Part shown: positions 1 through 12,329 of the stretch, piece after piece
Layout of the letters: each line of letters begins with the position of its first letter
Numbering within the stretch: position 1 is the first letter of the stretch
From: Tulasnella sp. 424
Lineage: Eukaryota > Basidiomycota > Agaricomycetes > Cantharellales > Tulasnellaceae
Direction of reading: 5' to 3'
Assembly: GCA_019633425.1 (NCBI GenBank)
Contig: WSUB01000095.1
Location: forward strand, 1-64,000
DNA: 64,000 nt
Notes under the pieces: generated by a model
What the model saw: the letters and a program-made list of their open reading frames with translations, nothing else
Told to the model about the DNA's origin: nothing
The model's database searches: none
Made by a program: the position numbers and the translations under genes

Positions 1-952
1 AACGGGATGATCAATGTCAGCCCGATTGGCCGCAATGCCACGTACGTCTTGACTTCTGAGCTTCGCCTTCTTTGGGGTCCGCATTTTGGGGGGATGGCTG
101 AAGCCTGACCTCCGACCTCCGATCTCACCAACAGGATTCAAGAGCGGAACGAGTTCGAAGCCTATGACAAGGTAAACATAGGATACCTTTTCCGCGCTTC
201 TCCTCACACACTTCGAGCTCACCGCCTTCCCGCCGCCCCAACTCTCTCCCTCACCCCAGATCCACCAAATACGCACCAAGTTCGTCCAAAAACTCAAAGA
301 GAACTTCCCCGAATATGATTTGACGTACTCCATCGGCGGACAAATCTCGTTCGACATTTTCCCCCGCGGGTGGGACAAGACGTACGCGTTGAAGCACGTC
401 GAAGACGAAGGATTCGAGGAGATTCACTTCTTTGGTGATAAAACTTATTTGGTGGGTTGTTCCTTCTTTTTCCCTTCCCTTACTCTGTCCGAGAGAAACC
501 ATCGTTGGGCTTGGGTTTTTTTGCTCCGTATCCATGCCCCGGCTTGGTTGGGTCCTAATTTAGCTCGGTCTCGCCGGGTGAAAAGGGTCTATATGGCACA
601 CGACCACACTGGAATCGGACAAACCCGCGACTAGCTTTCCTCTATCCTTGCCTAAAGGTGCCCACTGCACCGCATGGTGAATTCTTGTCGATCGTTAGAC
701 CCATACCAGACCGCCGGTTTCCGGTGCACGCCGCTCGCGTAACCGCACAAGCCCCGTCCCTTCAGACGACTTCTAACATTTACGACCCCCCCCCTTCCCT
801 TCACGTACCCTGCTGACCTCTTTTTCAATTCATTTCGCTGTTTTCAGGGTGGTAACGACTACGAAATCTACACTGACAGTCGCACCATCGGACATTCCGT
901 CAAGAATCCAGACGATACCATTCGTCAATTGAGGGAAATTTTCCTTTCCTAA
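1..952 (+). CDS. SEC53: Phosphomannomutase (SEC53/PMM), 3' part
   Basis: Converts mannose-6-phosphate to mannose-1-phosphate for GDP-mannose, used in N-glycosylation, O-mannosylation and GPI anchors; cytosolic. The window opens inside the gene, so the N-terminal half with the catalytic aspartates is missing. Four exons splice in phase: 1-41, 135-171, 260-451 and 848-952. They read [13 protein letters not shown], then [28 protein letters not shown], and a last exon with [18 protein letters not shown] and DDTIRQL. These are the cap-domain and C-terminal signatures of the eukaryotic PMM family, including the DIFPRGWDK segment. The last intron is long (396 nt, 452-847). It is convergent with the permease gene downstream. 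Identity is very secure; only the missing 5' end is unknown. Confidence 0.95.
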
Positions 953-1525
953 AAAAACAGTCGTGATTTGAGTCTAAAATGGTGTCATCTGTCGTTTTTC
1001 TGGCTTTTCTTGGGAGTTGCGTTTGCCAAAAATATAATCGTCTTTGTGTGTATGCGTCGTTCCTGTCGTCGGCTAACGTAAGTACATGTGGTAATGTCAC
1101 CAGTTCACTTTGACCCTGAGACGCACATGAAAGTCTTGCAATCGGGCTAGGGTGCCGCACAGGGTCGCATTATCTTGGCGAGTAGGCAGTGGGCACGAGA
1201 TGTATTCCGGGATTTAGAATTCGAATTGACACACCTTGGCAGGATCATCAAAAAAGTCGTGCAATAGAAATTCAACACCACACACTCGCGAAAATTTCGT
1301 AACCTGGCACTGCTCGTGACAAACATGATATTTTGGTAAACGTACAACTTTGAACTATATGGCACAAAGCAAGGACCCGTGAAAAACAAAAAAAAAAAAT
1401 AGTAGGGAAATTGCTGGTAATGATAGAGCAGGGCGGGGTTCTAACAAACAACAAAGGAGGGAACAGAGAGGGCATAAACAACTTCCAACCAGGTGAATCC
1501 AACGAAAAACAACCTCGCCGCAAGC
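953..1525. other. Convergent intergenic region
   Basis: This stretch lies between the stop codons of two convergent genes and would hold their 3' UTRs and polyadenylation sites. It is AT-richer than the flanking coding DNA and has A-runs near 951 and 1386. Short open frames here lack codon bias or recognisable motifs. I see no gene. Confidence 0.6.
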
Positions 1526-3761
1526 TTAGAACACGACCTCGAAGACCTTCTCCCCAAGAGTCCTCGGTGGAACGTACGGTGCCTCCGTCTCCTCGATCGT
1601 GGGGATGCCCCTGACAAAGTCCATCTCGTCGGGACGCCACGCTTTCGTCTTCTTCCAGATCTTGTAACCGAAGTAAAGACCGAAGAAGATCGGGATGTTG
1701 ATGTACGCGGTTAAGAAGCCCGATGCGGTGAAGTCGAAAAAGACGTCGAATCCGTTGATGATGATGATCAACGACGTCCAGAAGACGCCCCAGTAGGAGA
1801 GGTATGGCTGGAGGTTGGAGAAGTAGATGAATTTCTTGCGGTCGATGCCCTGAGCCTTGAGACCCTTGTAGAAGCGGAGGTCTACGGAGAAGGATCGCAG
1901 GGTTAGTGTTGGGTTACGGGAGAGGGGAAGAGTGGAGAGGGGACGTACAGGTCAAGTTGATGGCCATCCATGTGAAGAAGCCACCGATGGTGGTCAAGTT
2001 GACGAGCCAGGTGAACACCTGAGCGGACGAGCTCGAGACGTTAAGGAAAGCGAGGAGGGAGAACATAGACTGTTATTCAAGTAAAATTGTCAGAAAATTT
2101 GCAATGGTTCTGGGAGTGTTCTGGTATTTAAACTTACGCAGAACAAGACGGCAACGATCGGTAGACCCTTTGAAGTGCACTTGGCGAAGATCCTGGGTGC
2201 TTGACCACGGAGAGCGAGACCGTAAACGATACGAGAAGAGGTGAAGAGGAAGGAGTTGCCGGCGGAGAACGCGGACGAGAAGACGGCGGCGTTGACGACG
2301 TGGGGCAGTCCGCTGACACCAGCGAGTCTCATGGCGATGACGTAGGGCGATTCAGCAGCGGTTCCGGTGTCCTGGAGCACTATTTCACGTTCAAAAAATG
2401 GTAGAATGAGTAACTGAACAACAACCGGGGAAGGGAGGGAAAAAAAAAGAGAGAGAACTTACAATTGGGGTCGTTGAAAGGAATGATCATACCGGTGATC
2501 AAAACACCCAAGATGTAAAAGATCAAGATACGGTAGAACACCCTGCGGACGGCTTTGGCGATGTTGCGGCGCGGGGATTCGGTCTCGGAGGCAGCGATGG
2601 CGACGAGCTCCATTCCTTGGAAGGAGAAGGCGGCTTGGATGAGCACGCCGACGATGGCGAGGAAGCGACCGGTGGATTTGGGCTCGTCGACTAGGTAGGT
2701 GTTGAGCGCGCCTGGGTTCTTCCAGTATCGGAATCCGCGGCGGTCGTGGTCGGGTCCTCCACCGAGGTCGATGATGAAGCCGAAGAGAATCAAGCCGGTG
2801 ATCAACATCACTGCGGGGGGCACAAGTCAGTTTACAACCCTAACCATCCGTGGCAGGATCGAAACTACTCACGTTTAATGATCGAGAAGATGAACTCGGA
2901 CTCTCCGAACCACCTCACGCCGAACAAGTTGATCAAGCACATCAAGACCATGATGATAGCCGTATAAGCGATTCCGCGGTTATGATCGTCGTCCCAGAAC
3001 GTAAGCAAGATCTGAGCGGCGGTGACTTCGACGGGGACGGTGATGGCTTGGGTGTAGAAGTAGTTCCAGCCGACGGCGAAACCGAAAGCGGGGTCGACCC
3101 AACGAGCGGCGAAGTGAGGGAAAGTACCCGAAATGGGCGCAAAGCAGGTCATCTCTCCGACCGCGCAGAGGGATGAGTATGCGACGGAGCCAACTGCAAG
3201 TGGAGAACAAAAGGACAGGGCGATTGTCAGGGTGGATGTTCTGAATGCGGAAAGACGAATGTGTACGACGACGTACTGAAGGCATAGGCGAGGAGGGCAC
3301 CCAAAGGACCAGCTCGTGCCAAGGCTTTACCAGAACCCAAGAAGAGACCAGTACCTGAAAGTAAAAAATTACAAGAGACATGAGTGTGGATGTCCTCGGT
3401 GGTCAATGCCGTGTGATGGGAACTTACCGATGGTGCCAGCTGCGAGGAGCAAACAGGAGGTTCGCGTGCGAAAAAGAGCAATGATAAGCGAAGAAGAGGT
3501 TCGGGATCGCCCGATCAGCCACTGACGACAACCAGGAAACGTTCCAACGAAGAAAAACTCACCAATGGCAATCATCTGTACGTGTCGCTGCTTGAGCCGT
3601 CGCTGGACCTTGTCGAGGTCGTGAGCGTCGAAGCGGTAGCGATCATCGTCGGCTGGGGCGACGTATGCGTTGGAGCCAGCTGGGTGCTGGCCGCCCTTTT
3701 CGAGGGAGGCGGAGTCTGATGGGACCTTCTCGTTGACGGGATCCTTCTCGTTGTAGGACAT
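1526..3761 (-). CDS. Amino-acid permease (APC superfamily, fungal YAT family)
   Basis: Proton-coupled amino-acid uptake carrier of the plasma membrane, with about 12 hydrophobic segments. All eight exons are in phase: 3563-3761, 3428-3439, 3277-3354, 2873-3193, 2463-2810, 2138-2379, 1949-2069 and 1526-1881. They give 558 residues, normal for the family. The soluble N-terminus (about 60 residues, MSYNEKDPVNEK...) leads into RHVQMIAI and then the TM1 substrate motif GTIGTGLFLGSG, followed by GPLGALLAYAF and GEMTCFAPISGTFPHFAARW. The C-terminal tail contains RPDEMDFVRGIP. Part of the TM1 motif is encoded by a 12-nt exon. The start is the first ATG in a good frame, preceded by a purine-rich leader. 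The substrate (general or specific) cannot be read from sequence. Confidence 0.93.
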
Positions 3762-6229
3762 GGTGAGTGTCGACAGAGAGAGAAGGGGGAGGTGTAGAGA
3801 GAGAGGGAGGGAGGTGAGGGGGATGGAGAACCGGGGAAGGGCGAATGCGAAGATGGGGATTTTATGTCAAATGTCAGCTATAATTACTTTGAACAGCCAG
3901 GAGGAAATTTGGAAGTACTTTTGGAGCGAAAAGGGAGGAAGGAGGCAACAGGCGAAGGGCGCAGAAACGAGTAAGGGTTCAGGCTGTTGTTTACACCTCG
4001 CACTCACTTGTGCTCCATGTGCTTCCTTCCCGCCACATCCCACATATCTCTTACCGAATACCCGGTTCCACCCGTCTACTTATCTGAAAGAGGGGGGGTC
4101 TCTATCACCCGGAAACACGGAGACACCGGATCTATCACGCTCTTTGTGAATCGACGTCATCTCATTGGCTACAACCCACGCACCACCTTCACAAATTACC
4201 CAAGGCCAAAACCCAAAACCCAACGTTATCCCATCTCCCATCTCGACACCAAAGATGCAAGTGATTGGCTGGGCGAAAAGGACTCGCATATACCATATAC
4301 CAAATGACCCACTTGCCAGAGATGGGGGGGGGCACACCTTTGGAGTGTTCCATATGGTGCACCACATCGCGAAGCACACGACACTTTCCACTGCCAGGAC
4401 CCTGAGATCTCCCAACCCACGCATGTCATTCGTCCCCCCTCCCCCTTTGACGTTAAACAACCCAAGGGCTGTGTTTCCGTGATCTATCTTTATATCATCC
4501 TGGGTACAAATCATGAGACAAGTCAAGATCTCTCAAGGGCGTGCGACGGATACTGCCCAAAATGCGCAATTGGTATCATGCGTGTCGCGTGAATTTCGCC
4601 AAGCTAATGAAATGCGTCATGTTTCAAGCTTTAGTTTCATTGCTTCTAATTTATTCGGTATTCGGTGGGCAAGTAACTCCGATGACGAGCAGAAAAATCA
4701 CCCTGTCGGCAAGGGGAGTGGGAGTTGGTGGGTGGCGGATTTTAGAGAGCCGGGGGTGGAGCCCAATCAGGGACGGCCAGCGACATCCCGGATGAGGAGA
4801 TCAAGGTCTTGAAAACCTGGAGGTACATTAGGGCCAAAAAAAAGGGCTTAGAGATAACCGGCGGGAGCGAAGAGCACGGGAATTTACGGGAATCATGTAA
4901 CCGCGCGCGTGCGGATATCAAGGGGGGGGGGAAGAGGGACATGGAGGGATGCACACCGCAAGGAAACTCCGAGCTACGCATGCACACGACAGCTCGGAAC
5001 TTGTGTTCAGAACGAACGACCTAAGCGGATATCTCGGGAGTTGCCCTTGACCAAAAAATACCTCAACCAATTTGCAAAGTACGTACGTTAACGGGGAAGC
5101 CATCTCCTTCGAGCAAGCGAGCTTTCGAGCAGTCATTGCGTGCTTCTCCTCTGTCAAGTCTAATTCAAACTGGAGTAATGCGTTCAAATATCGACACGGC
5201 ACAACGATCCGACAAGTGTGCCGAGGCGGCAAAGATTGGGGGATAAGAGTATCATCGCATTGAAGTCCCTTCCGTCCGAATCGGGAAGGAGGCTTGGGGT
5301 TGGGCGATAAGCCTCCTTTGGAGGCCCACCTTCAACATTTTCGCCCCCACTTCCGCCGTCATTTGCTCTGCAGAGATACGAGGAGTCCAAGGCACGACGA
5401 ATGTTTCGTTCACTTTCTGACGAAAACATTCAGGAAGAGTGATACTGACGTACGTACGTCTCGTTCTTCTGTTCTTAACAATTCTAGCGGGGGAGAGACA
5501 CTTCGACTTGCCTGGCTAGGTAAGTAGATCGAGAGCCAAGAAAAGCCTAAGCTCAACGAACCATACGGAAACGTAAGACATAAAAGATCCGGTAGAGCTA
5601 CACACACATCACCCCCCTCGTTCTCGTCATTCGATTCGGACCTTGCCTCACCGCTCACCAAGCTTGGACGACGAACGAAACCGTCTTAGCATCACTGCGG
5701 ACCGTTACACAAAAACAAAGGCCATCGCCGGAGCAGAAGAGATCTGAAGAAGGTCGACGCACCATATGGACCACTTCCGGTTCCATGCGTTCTTCTTCTT
5801 ACGGCGGGGGGGGGGGAGCTAAGGTTGGGTGAACGAATCGCGTGGCTGGGTCGGGAACAGGGAAGGTGCCTTAAGCGAGACTTTACCGGCTAAACGAATT
5901 ATGCACCCAAAAGAAGCCGAAGTTCGCGAGCAAGGCAAAGGTCACCGAGCCGAGCCGGCGGTGGTAGCCGATCGATGATGCTTTGCTGGTGTTTGCCGAC
6001 TTGAATGACGTTCCCGCGGTTCGCGCTATGGTCCAACATTGATTGTTGGAGTTTGCCAGCTTTGGTAATGAGATGACGTCCCCACGGTTCGGATTCATCG
6101 TGCCCCCCGTAATTTTCGTCGATCACACCAAACAAAACACCCAAAAAGTCGTGGAAAGGCCCCGTTGAGGACGCGAACTTTTTGAAGAACACAGGCACCC
6201 TCCCCCACCTTCAGCCTTGGGATGAATGC
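3762..6229. other. Gene-poor 2.5 kb intergenic region
   Basis: No convincing gene on either strand. Open frames are short and lack domain-like sequence. It is the divergent promoter space of the permease and the 6230 gene. Visible structure: G-runs of about 9-10 near 4326, 4922 and 5809; a perfect 14-bp palindrome of alternating GTAC steps at 5447-5460; a 7-bp stem with 5-nt loop at 6033-6051; and two degenerate copies of a roughly 45-bp sequence around 5975-6018 and 6051-6094, each ending near the same C/G-rich CGGTTCG. Confidence 0.5.
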
Positions 6230-8602
6230 ATGTTGTCACGCTTTACTCATGATATCATATCAGCGCCTTTAAAATCGTGTCTTCTGGTTTCCTCAAGTTC
6301 GATTCACGCAACGCTACGACCGGCGTCGTCGTCATCATCCGCAATAAAAAGGCTGCCGAATGCCGCTGGAGTGTCTACTCTGGCTGCACGTGTCTCGACA
6401 AGCACGTCCTGTGCAGCGAGGACCGACGATTACCATCATGGTGCGAGTCGGAAGCAAAAGCCTGCGCCCAACAAAAAGAAGTCCAAACCGGCGGGAGTTC
6501 GAAGCGGAAAGTACAAACGGCCTGCAACGTTTGTAGGGCCTGTAGACATAAGAATTGTGAGCCTTTGCGTCGTCATGGGGTTACACGTCCTATTAACACT
6601 GTTTGCTCATGGGTACTAATCAAAATCTTTTTTTTTTTTTTCAATATAGTCTCAACACCGCCTGATCACCGCCTTCACTCGAGCCCAAACGAGCTTCGAA
6701 AGTACCATCGACTACGTCTTATGGGACCTCAAAACCGTCGCTCCAGGGATGACTCTGCGCAAACCCGCTCGTTGGAACAACACCCCCAATGCAGAAGCGG
6801 AAGAGCTCAGTCGCAAACACCCGTTATCGTCTTCGTCTCTGGAAGAACGTACGGCTGCAGCGCTTGCCAAGTTACTCCGACTCGGCTACGTGTCTCAAGC
6901 GAGGAAGATCCTCGAAATGTCCAAGCTACTCCGAACCAAGTTCACCCCCTCGTCGTTGGCGACCATCGCTCGGGCTGTCGCGAAGATGCCTTCCGTGATA
7001 TTACCAGAACCACCACCACCACCGCAAGACCCGATAGAGGCCTTGTCATCGGAGCTGCCGCTGCACCTCACCACCAAGATCTTCGAACTCTCCACCAAAT
7101 GGTTCCTTTGGGAACTCCGTCCTCAGCTCTACGACGCCGCGAAGCGCAAACGGCAAGACGCGGTTTACACAAGTCACCTACGTTGCGCGGTCGAGGAGTT
7201 TATGTGGCGTTTGTTCGATTTACGGGACTGGACTGGAGTGTTGGAGACGTTTGATGGGACTGCGATGAACTTGAAGAAGGCAGGACGTGGCGGGGGCATT
7301 CCACCCTCGGTGAAGATGTGTCAATTGGCGATGCAGGCGGTGTTTGCGAGGCATTATTACGATGCGCCTGGGAAGGAGAACAAGCAGAAGGTCAATTACG
7401 AAGCGAGGTGTCAGAGGGAAACTAGCGGGGCGAACACGATGAAGGATGGGTACGGTTGGACGAAGCCCTCGGATCATAGGGTGTTGTTCAAAAAGATCGC
7501 AGGCATTGTCGAAGTGATGAGGAAGAGCGGGGTGGACCCGCTTTACCCCGAGGTTCACGCGATTGTCTTGAGAGAGCTGGGATGGTTGGTCTCGAGCGGG
7601 AAGACCTTGATGAGCGTGAAGCTTGTGGAGGATTGGTTGGTTTATTATGAAGCGGCGATGGCTGTTCGGGTGCCGCCGAAAACCTCTCCCCCATCAACCT
7701 CGTCACAACCTCCACCATCCATCATCCTCGCCGCGGCCGAAGCGATCCTCAACATCCTCGAAGAATCCAAGCACCAGCTCGACTTCAACTGGTCGAAAAC
7801 CGGGCAAATCATCATCGCTCAGAAACACGAGTATCTCGAAAATACGTTAGAATGTGCTTTCGAAGAAGTGATGGGTTACTTGGAGGGACGGCACTCCGCA
7901 CCAATTATTGGCGAAACCGTCGAACAACACGCCAAAGTTCAATCCGTGCTCATTCGGCGGTACCTCCTTCAAGACGATGTTCGAGCGGCGTGGAGTGTTT
8001 GGACCAAGTTGGTTGAGGACGTCGAAGAAGCGAGGGAACCAAGGGAGAGGCCAAGCTCCAAAGGGAAGCGAAGCGGCGACCAACTTCATCGAGGACGAAC
8101 GAGTATCCCTCAAACGACATCACTGCGACTCGACTCGGCTTACGCACGCATCCTTGAGACCGCCCGCCGGCTCGACGGCGTTGAGTTCATCTGCACGACC
8201 GCCCTCCCGTCCTCATCTCGCATCCTCGTCGGACAAAACACAAGTGGATTCGCGGTCATTTGGAGGAAAACTTTGGAAGCCCTTGCTCGACGACCACCGG
8301 TTGAGGAAGAGCGACTTCGGCTGTTGGGGGCGTTGCGGACGCTTGACAATGCGCTGGAGGAGGGCGTTGCTTCCACGCCTTCCACAACGACGCAACCCAG
8401 CCGTGGTGGCTGTCGAGCGCGACGTGACATCCTGCGTGACATCTTTACCGGTAGCGTGGTAAAGGTGGTCCGTTTGTGGTGGAGCCGTGCTGATCAGACG
8501 GCCGAGTCGACCAAGCGAGTCGGGGAGCTGTTTGAAAAGTTTGAGGTCGTGCTAAAGGGGCCTTCGAAGAGGTCGAGGTCGAGGGCGGTGGGCGACGTCT
8601 GA
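6230..8602 (+). CDS. Unknown protein, probably mitochondrial, helical-repeat-like
   Basis: Not recognised as a named family. Two exons, 6230-6556 and 6650-8602, join in phase across a 93-nt intron with a poly-T tract before TAG, giving 759 residues. I chose the ATG at 6230 because the next 60 residues are rich in Ser, Ala and Arg with almost no acids (MLSRFTHDIISAPLKSC...), as in a mitochondrial presequence; 6182 is an in-frame alternative. A basic Lys/Arg/Pro segment follows (KQKPAPNKKKSKPAG). The rest is mainly amphipathic helices such as RLGYVSQARKILEMSKLL, a pattern resembling PPR/TPR-type organelle RNA proteins, but no canonical PPR register is visible. Function is not assigned. Confidence 0.75.
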
Positions 8603-9034
8603 GCGGTATCCTGGGCTCGGTCAAACGCCAGCTGCTGGCACCACCTTTTCCGATTCTCAGCGACGCGCCCCGACTACTGACTACCATTGGCACCGTGATC
8701 CTTCCACGTCCATTGGGCTGCTCCACTTCCGAGCCCCTTTCATCTTCTGGACCCATTGTCCGCGTCTGGTAGACGCGCTGAGCTTGTTCTCCGCATCACG
8801 ATACACGTGATGAGCATGTAAAGGTTATCGGGACTGACCGGATTTGACGGCCGTCCCTTATCTCTTTGTTCTTCTTTTTTTCGATCTATTGCAATACCTG
8901 GTCTCTGCTTTGTTCATGTTACTCCTATCATTATTAGCACCACTATCATAGATGAACAATGTTGTTGCCATGTGCACAGCCTTATGGGATGATGTGTGTC
9001 GGAGCTGGGTGCCTGGGAACAAGGGTCATTGTGA
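8603..9034. other. Intergenic region between tandem genes
   Basis: 3' flank of the 6230 gene and upstream region of the 9141 gene. T-rich runs near 8870-8880 fit a 3' UTR. No reading frame here looks coding. Confidence 0.5.
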
Positions 9035-9042
9035 TATAAATA
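9035..9042 (+). promoter_or_regulatory. TATA-like box upstream of zinc-finger gene
   Basis: TATAAATA lies 99 bp upstream of the ATG at 9141 and is followed by a CT-rich leader, a common fungal core-promoter arrangement. Confidence 0.45.
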
Positions 9043-9140
9043 GGGGTGGGGTTGTTTGGAGCCTGAAGCCTCCTAAAACCACCAACCTCCACCCTTCCCT
9101 CCACACAACCTCACAGCTGCTTCCAGCCCTTTAACAGTTA

Positions 9141-10691
9141 ATGTACTTCAACCCTTGTCATGATCAGCCTTTGCTAGGGCCACGGATGATGATGTCTCCA
9201 AGGCAACTCATCCCACCTTCAGGACATTCTGAACCTCCTGAGCCTGGACCCTCCACCATCCCACTCCTCACAGAGAAGGAGATCCTTTCAATGGCCAAGG
9301 ACGTTCTCAAAGTCCATGTGTGCCGGTGGAATGCCAAGGATTCGTCTCATGTGCGAGATTCACGGACAGACTGTGGAGCACATCTGGCATGCTTTGCCAA
9401 CCTTGAAAAAGTATGCCAACCTCCACATTTTCGTTGAGTCACTTTACTGTGCTAACATTGGCTATATTCTACAGCATCTCCTTAACCATGCAAGAGATGC
9501 ATACAATCAGGATCTAGTGGGTTGTCTTGTCATTTCAGACCAAACATCCCCTCATGTCAGTGCTTTCGAACAGGACTGCTGGCAATGCCACTTTGCCAAC
9601 TGCCCAAGCAATTTTAACTTTGAATCTGAGGATCATCTGAAAAATCACCTCACCACTAGCCACCTCCAACGGATGTACTTAGTTTGTCCAGTTGCTGGTG
9701 AGTCACATCAAATTTTACCAGTGTCAGGTGATTCCATATGACTAATACTGTGCCTAATTCAGGGTGCGATGAAGTGACAAACAAATGGTACAAACTCTGC
9801 AATCATGTCCAAACACAGCACCCTCACCTCCACAAGAGCACAAAGCTCAAGCCAACATTCAAAGACCACCTCCAAGCATACCAATTGGTTCACCCTGCAA
9901 TATCTGCTGCGGCATTGGGAGAATGTCCGACATACACCCTTTTGGAGAGGCAGATACACCCAGCAGACTGCCTATTCCTACCGTCAAGCCCAGTATCCAT
10001 CTGTACCTCCCCAACAAAGCAACATGGAAGCCAACTTATTGCAGGGGGCATACCTCACAATACTCGTGATCAGGAAGATCCATATGGCAGCAATCTGGAC
10101 AAGTGGCATTACAAATCAAGTCGTGCAGCATCGATCTCCCTGTGCTCAAACCTATGGTCTTCCATAAATCCATCCAAGCTCAAGAGTTACCCAGTCATCA
10201 GTATACCGGTGCAAAGACGATTGGAAGGAACATCCCTCATCGGTGCCCCATTGCCCAGCAATGTGACTCAGGAGTTGGGCGAGTCAACCTCAAAGAAACC
10301 TTCACAGTTACTGAACACCCCCATGGAGCAACAAGGTTCAATGGCGAAATCTATCGCTTTCCCCGCTTATCTCTTTCCACCAGCTGTGCCAGCAACTGCA
10401 TCAACCATTGGCTTTGCACAGCTCTGGCATAAGTGGAGAGCAAGCACAGAAGGCATGATCCATGGGCCAGAAGTGGAGGATCTGTGGAAGAGCACAGAGA
10501 AGGAAGCAGGGAAGAGGGCAGGTGCAACTGTGCAGGGAGGGGACTCTGGTGCAAGGAGTCCTGAACGACCAACTGCAATCAAGCGTACTGCACTGAGCGC
10601 TCCAAAAGCTGTGGCAAGAAAGACTGTTTCTCCTACCGGTGTCAAAACTCTCAAACGGAAGCGAAGAATACTGTCAGACAGTGAAGATTAG
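9141..10691 (+). CDS. C2H2-like zinc-finger protein, lineage-specific
   Basis: Possible nucleic-acid-binding protein; family not recognised. Three exons join in phase: 9141-9410, 9475-9697 and 9763-10691, giving 473 residues. Two C2H2-like fingers sit in tandem around residues 130-190. The first is C-x4-C-x14-H-x4-H (CHFANC...HLTTSH). The second is C-x4-C-x12-H-x4-H (CPVAGC...HVQTQH) and is interrupted by the 65-nt intron. The C-terminal half is Ser/Thr/Pro-rich and disordered-looking, ending in a basic stretch (KTLKRKRR) that could be a nuclear signal, then an acidic tail. Codons are richer in A and CA than in the neighbours, hinting at a different origin or weak expression. The start is the first ATG after a TATA-like box and CT-rich leader. 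Confidence 0.7.
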
Positions 10692-11414
10692 GATCAAGAC
10701 GCGATGTGTCCCCTTTGTTATTGGTTCAGTTTATTTTTTTAACTATCTATTATATATTTTGGACCCGACTTTCCTTGGAGATTTTAAGCGTGGAATCAAC
10801 TACAGGCTGGTAGAGACCACTGCCCATCGTTGTAGTTCAGTTTCAAAGTTGCCATTTTCAGCTCATAGTATTACAAATACGGTTTAATGGTACGTGTCAT
10901 GTGCTCAAGTCGCGCCGGTGCTGTGTGTTGCGCGGTTGGCGCGAGTTTTGTTGTGAGAGAATGGCGCGAGTCGCGGGGATCTTATGCCAGGCGCGAGATC
11001 TAGGCTTGGGGGACCGGATAGGCCCTCATACTCGAGCCCGCGCTTGAGCCTTGGGCATCTGCAAATTATGCTCCAACAGGACATCGTGATTCCTATAAAA
11101 GCAGACGACTCAGTCTTGGTCGACGGTTCCGGTGCTGGGCCAACAGTGGTTCCCACAAGACCTCGTTGTCCCAGACAAGGTGAGCTCGACGTCACTCATG
11201 CTTTCTTAGTCGCCATTCAAGCGCTCCGAGAACAGCTAACCATCGTAGTTTCATTGAACGGACCGGTCTTATTCTCAAATGTCGTTAACCGTACCTCCGA
11301 CAGGGTCGCGCAGCCCGGAGAATCGGGGCATAGGAATCATATCCAAGTAAGATGTGTGTATAGCTACAACAATGGAAAATACCATAGATCGAGTACAAGA
11401 AAGCGAAAATGAAT
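10692..11414. other. Intergenic region
   Basis: Lies between the zinc-finger gene and the 3' end of the L30 gene. An AT-rich part (10720-10890) is followed by a GC-richer part (10900-11340) holding a 142-codon open frame at 10984-11412. That frame has no recognisable motif and abuts the L30 stop, so I do not call it a gene. Confidence 0.45.
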
Positions 11415-11976
11415 TTACTTGTTCTCTTCTGTGATGTTAAGGAGATCGGAGTCGCCCTGGTCAGTGATGGTCATGATGCTGAATAGAAGTGAAAGATTAG
11501 TTCTAGCTGTTGTTAAACCGGCCTAATGTAAAGCCACTCACCCGACACGGAAGGTCTTGCCAGCAGCGGTGCCGAGAGCGACGTTGGTACCGCCGAAATG
11601 GTGAACAGAAGTCTTGGATAGCATTGCGTAGTATTCGATCTCAGACTTCCGTAACGGTGGGGTGTTGCCGGAGATGAGGATTAGTTTGGCTAAGGGTGCG
11701 ACGAAGAAATTGAGGTGCCGTCAAGAGTATGGGTGTAGGGAGACAAGAGCGCGAGGGAGGGAAAGAGCGAAGTCAGCGGGACCTTCTCAGCTTTCGCTCA
11801 GGCCCCAACCAAAGGAGAGCGTTAAGAGACCAAAGCTCACCCTTCCCGTTCCGCATCTGCCGAAGCGCTGACTTGTATCCACAAGAGTATTTGCCTGACT
11901 TAACGACAAGCTGGAGCCGAGCGTTGATCGACTCGGCGGCTTTGGCGGTCTTTCCTTTCTTTCCGACGGGGGCCAT
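11415..11976 (-). CDS. RPL30: 60S ribosomal protein L30 (eL30)
   Basis: Structural component of the large cytosolic ribosomal subunit. Three exons, 11841-11976, 11542-11689 and 11415-11478, splice in phase to 115 residues, the usual eL30 size. Diagnostic segments are [16 protein letters not shown], then [33 protein letters not shown] and the terminal [10 protein letters not shown]. In yeast, eL30 represses splicing of its own transcript; whether that applies here cannot be told from sequence. It is divergent from the SET gene, with 353 bp between start codons. Confidence 0.96.
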
Positions 11977-12329
11977 TGCAGATGAGCTGGAGACACAATC
12001 GAGAAGGTCAGCGGTCAGCCTTCTGTAGGGACGTTCGGCGACGACATACAGGGTGTTTTTTGAGGTGGGGGGTGTGGTCACTGTTGGAATGTGGAATTTT
12101 GTTGAGTGGCTGCGAGGTGCTATAGTATCGGTGTTAGCGGGGTTTGTCGCTCTCCCGTTCCGCCGGGACGTTGTGGCCCCCATGCTCGTGAATATCTTTC
12201 CGCCCAGAAACGGCTCACCCCTTGTCGCCCCGAGACGTAAAAAAGAACGGCGGCATCTCTCCTGGGTATATATATTCGCCTGGCTCAACCTCACTTTTCA
12301 CCCCTCAAGCCTCTTCACTACCATCCACT
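11977..12329. promoter_or_regulatory. Bidirectional promoter region RPL30 / SET gene
   Basis: The two start codons point away from each other across 353 bp. A TATATATATT run at 12267-12276 lies about 54 bp before the SET-gene ATG and would serve as its TATA box, followed by a CT-rich leader. No TATA is evident on the L30 side. Confidence 0.5.

Noticed and set aside
6277..7254. 325-codon plus-strand frame overlapping the 6230 gene
   Set aside because: Runs through the phase-consistent intron and disagrees with the longer, better-supported frame; shadow.
10984..11412. 142-codon open frame on the plus strand
   Set aside because: No domain, no splice logic, and it abuts the L30 stop on the opposite strand; composition looks intergenic.
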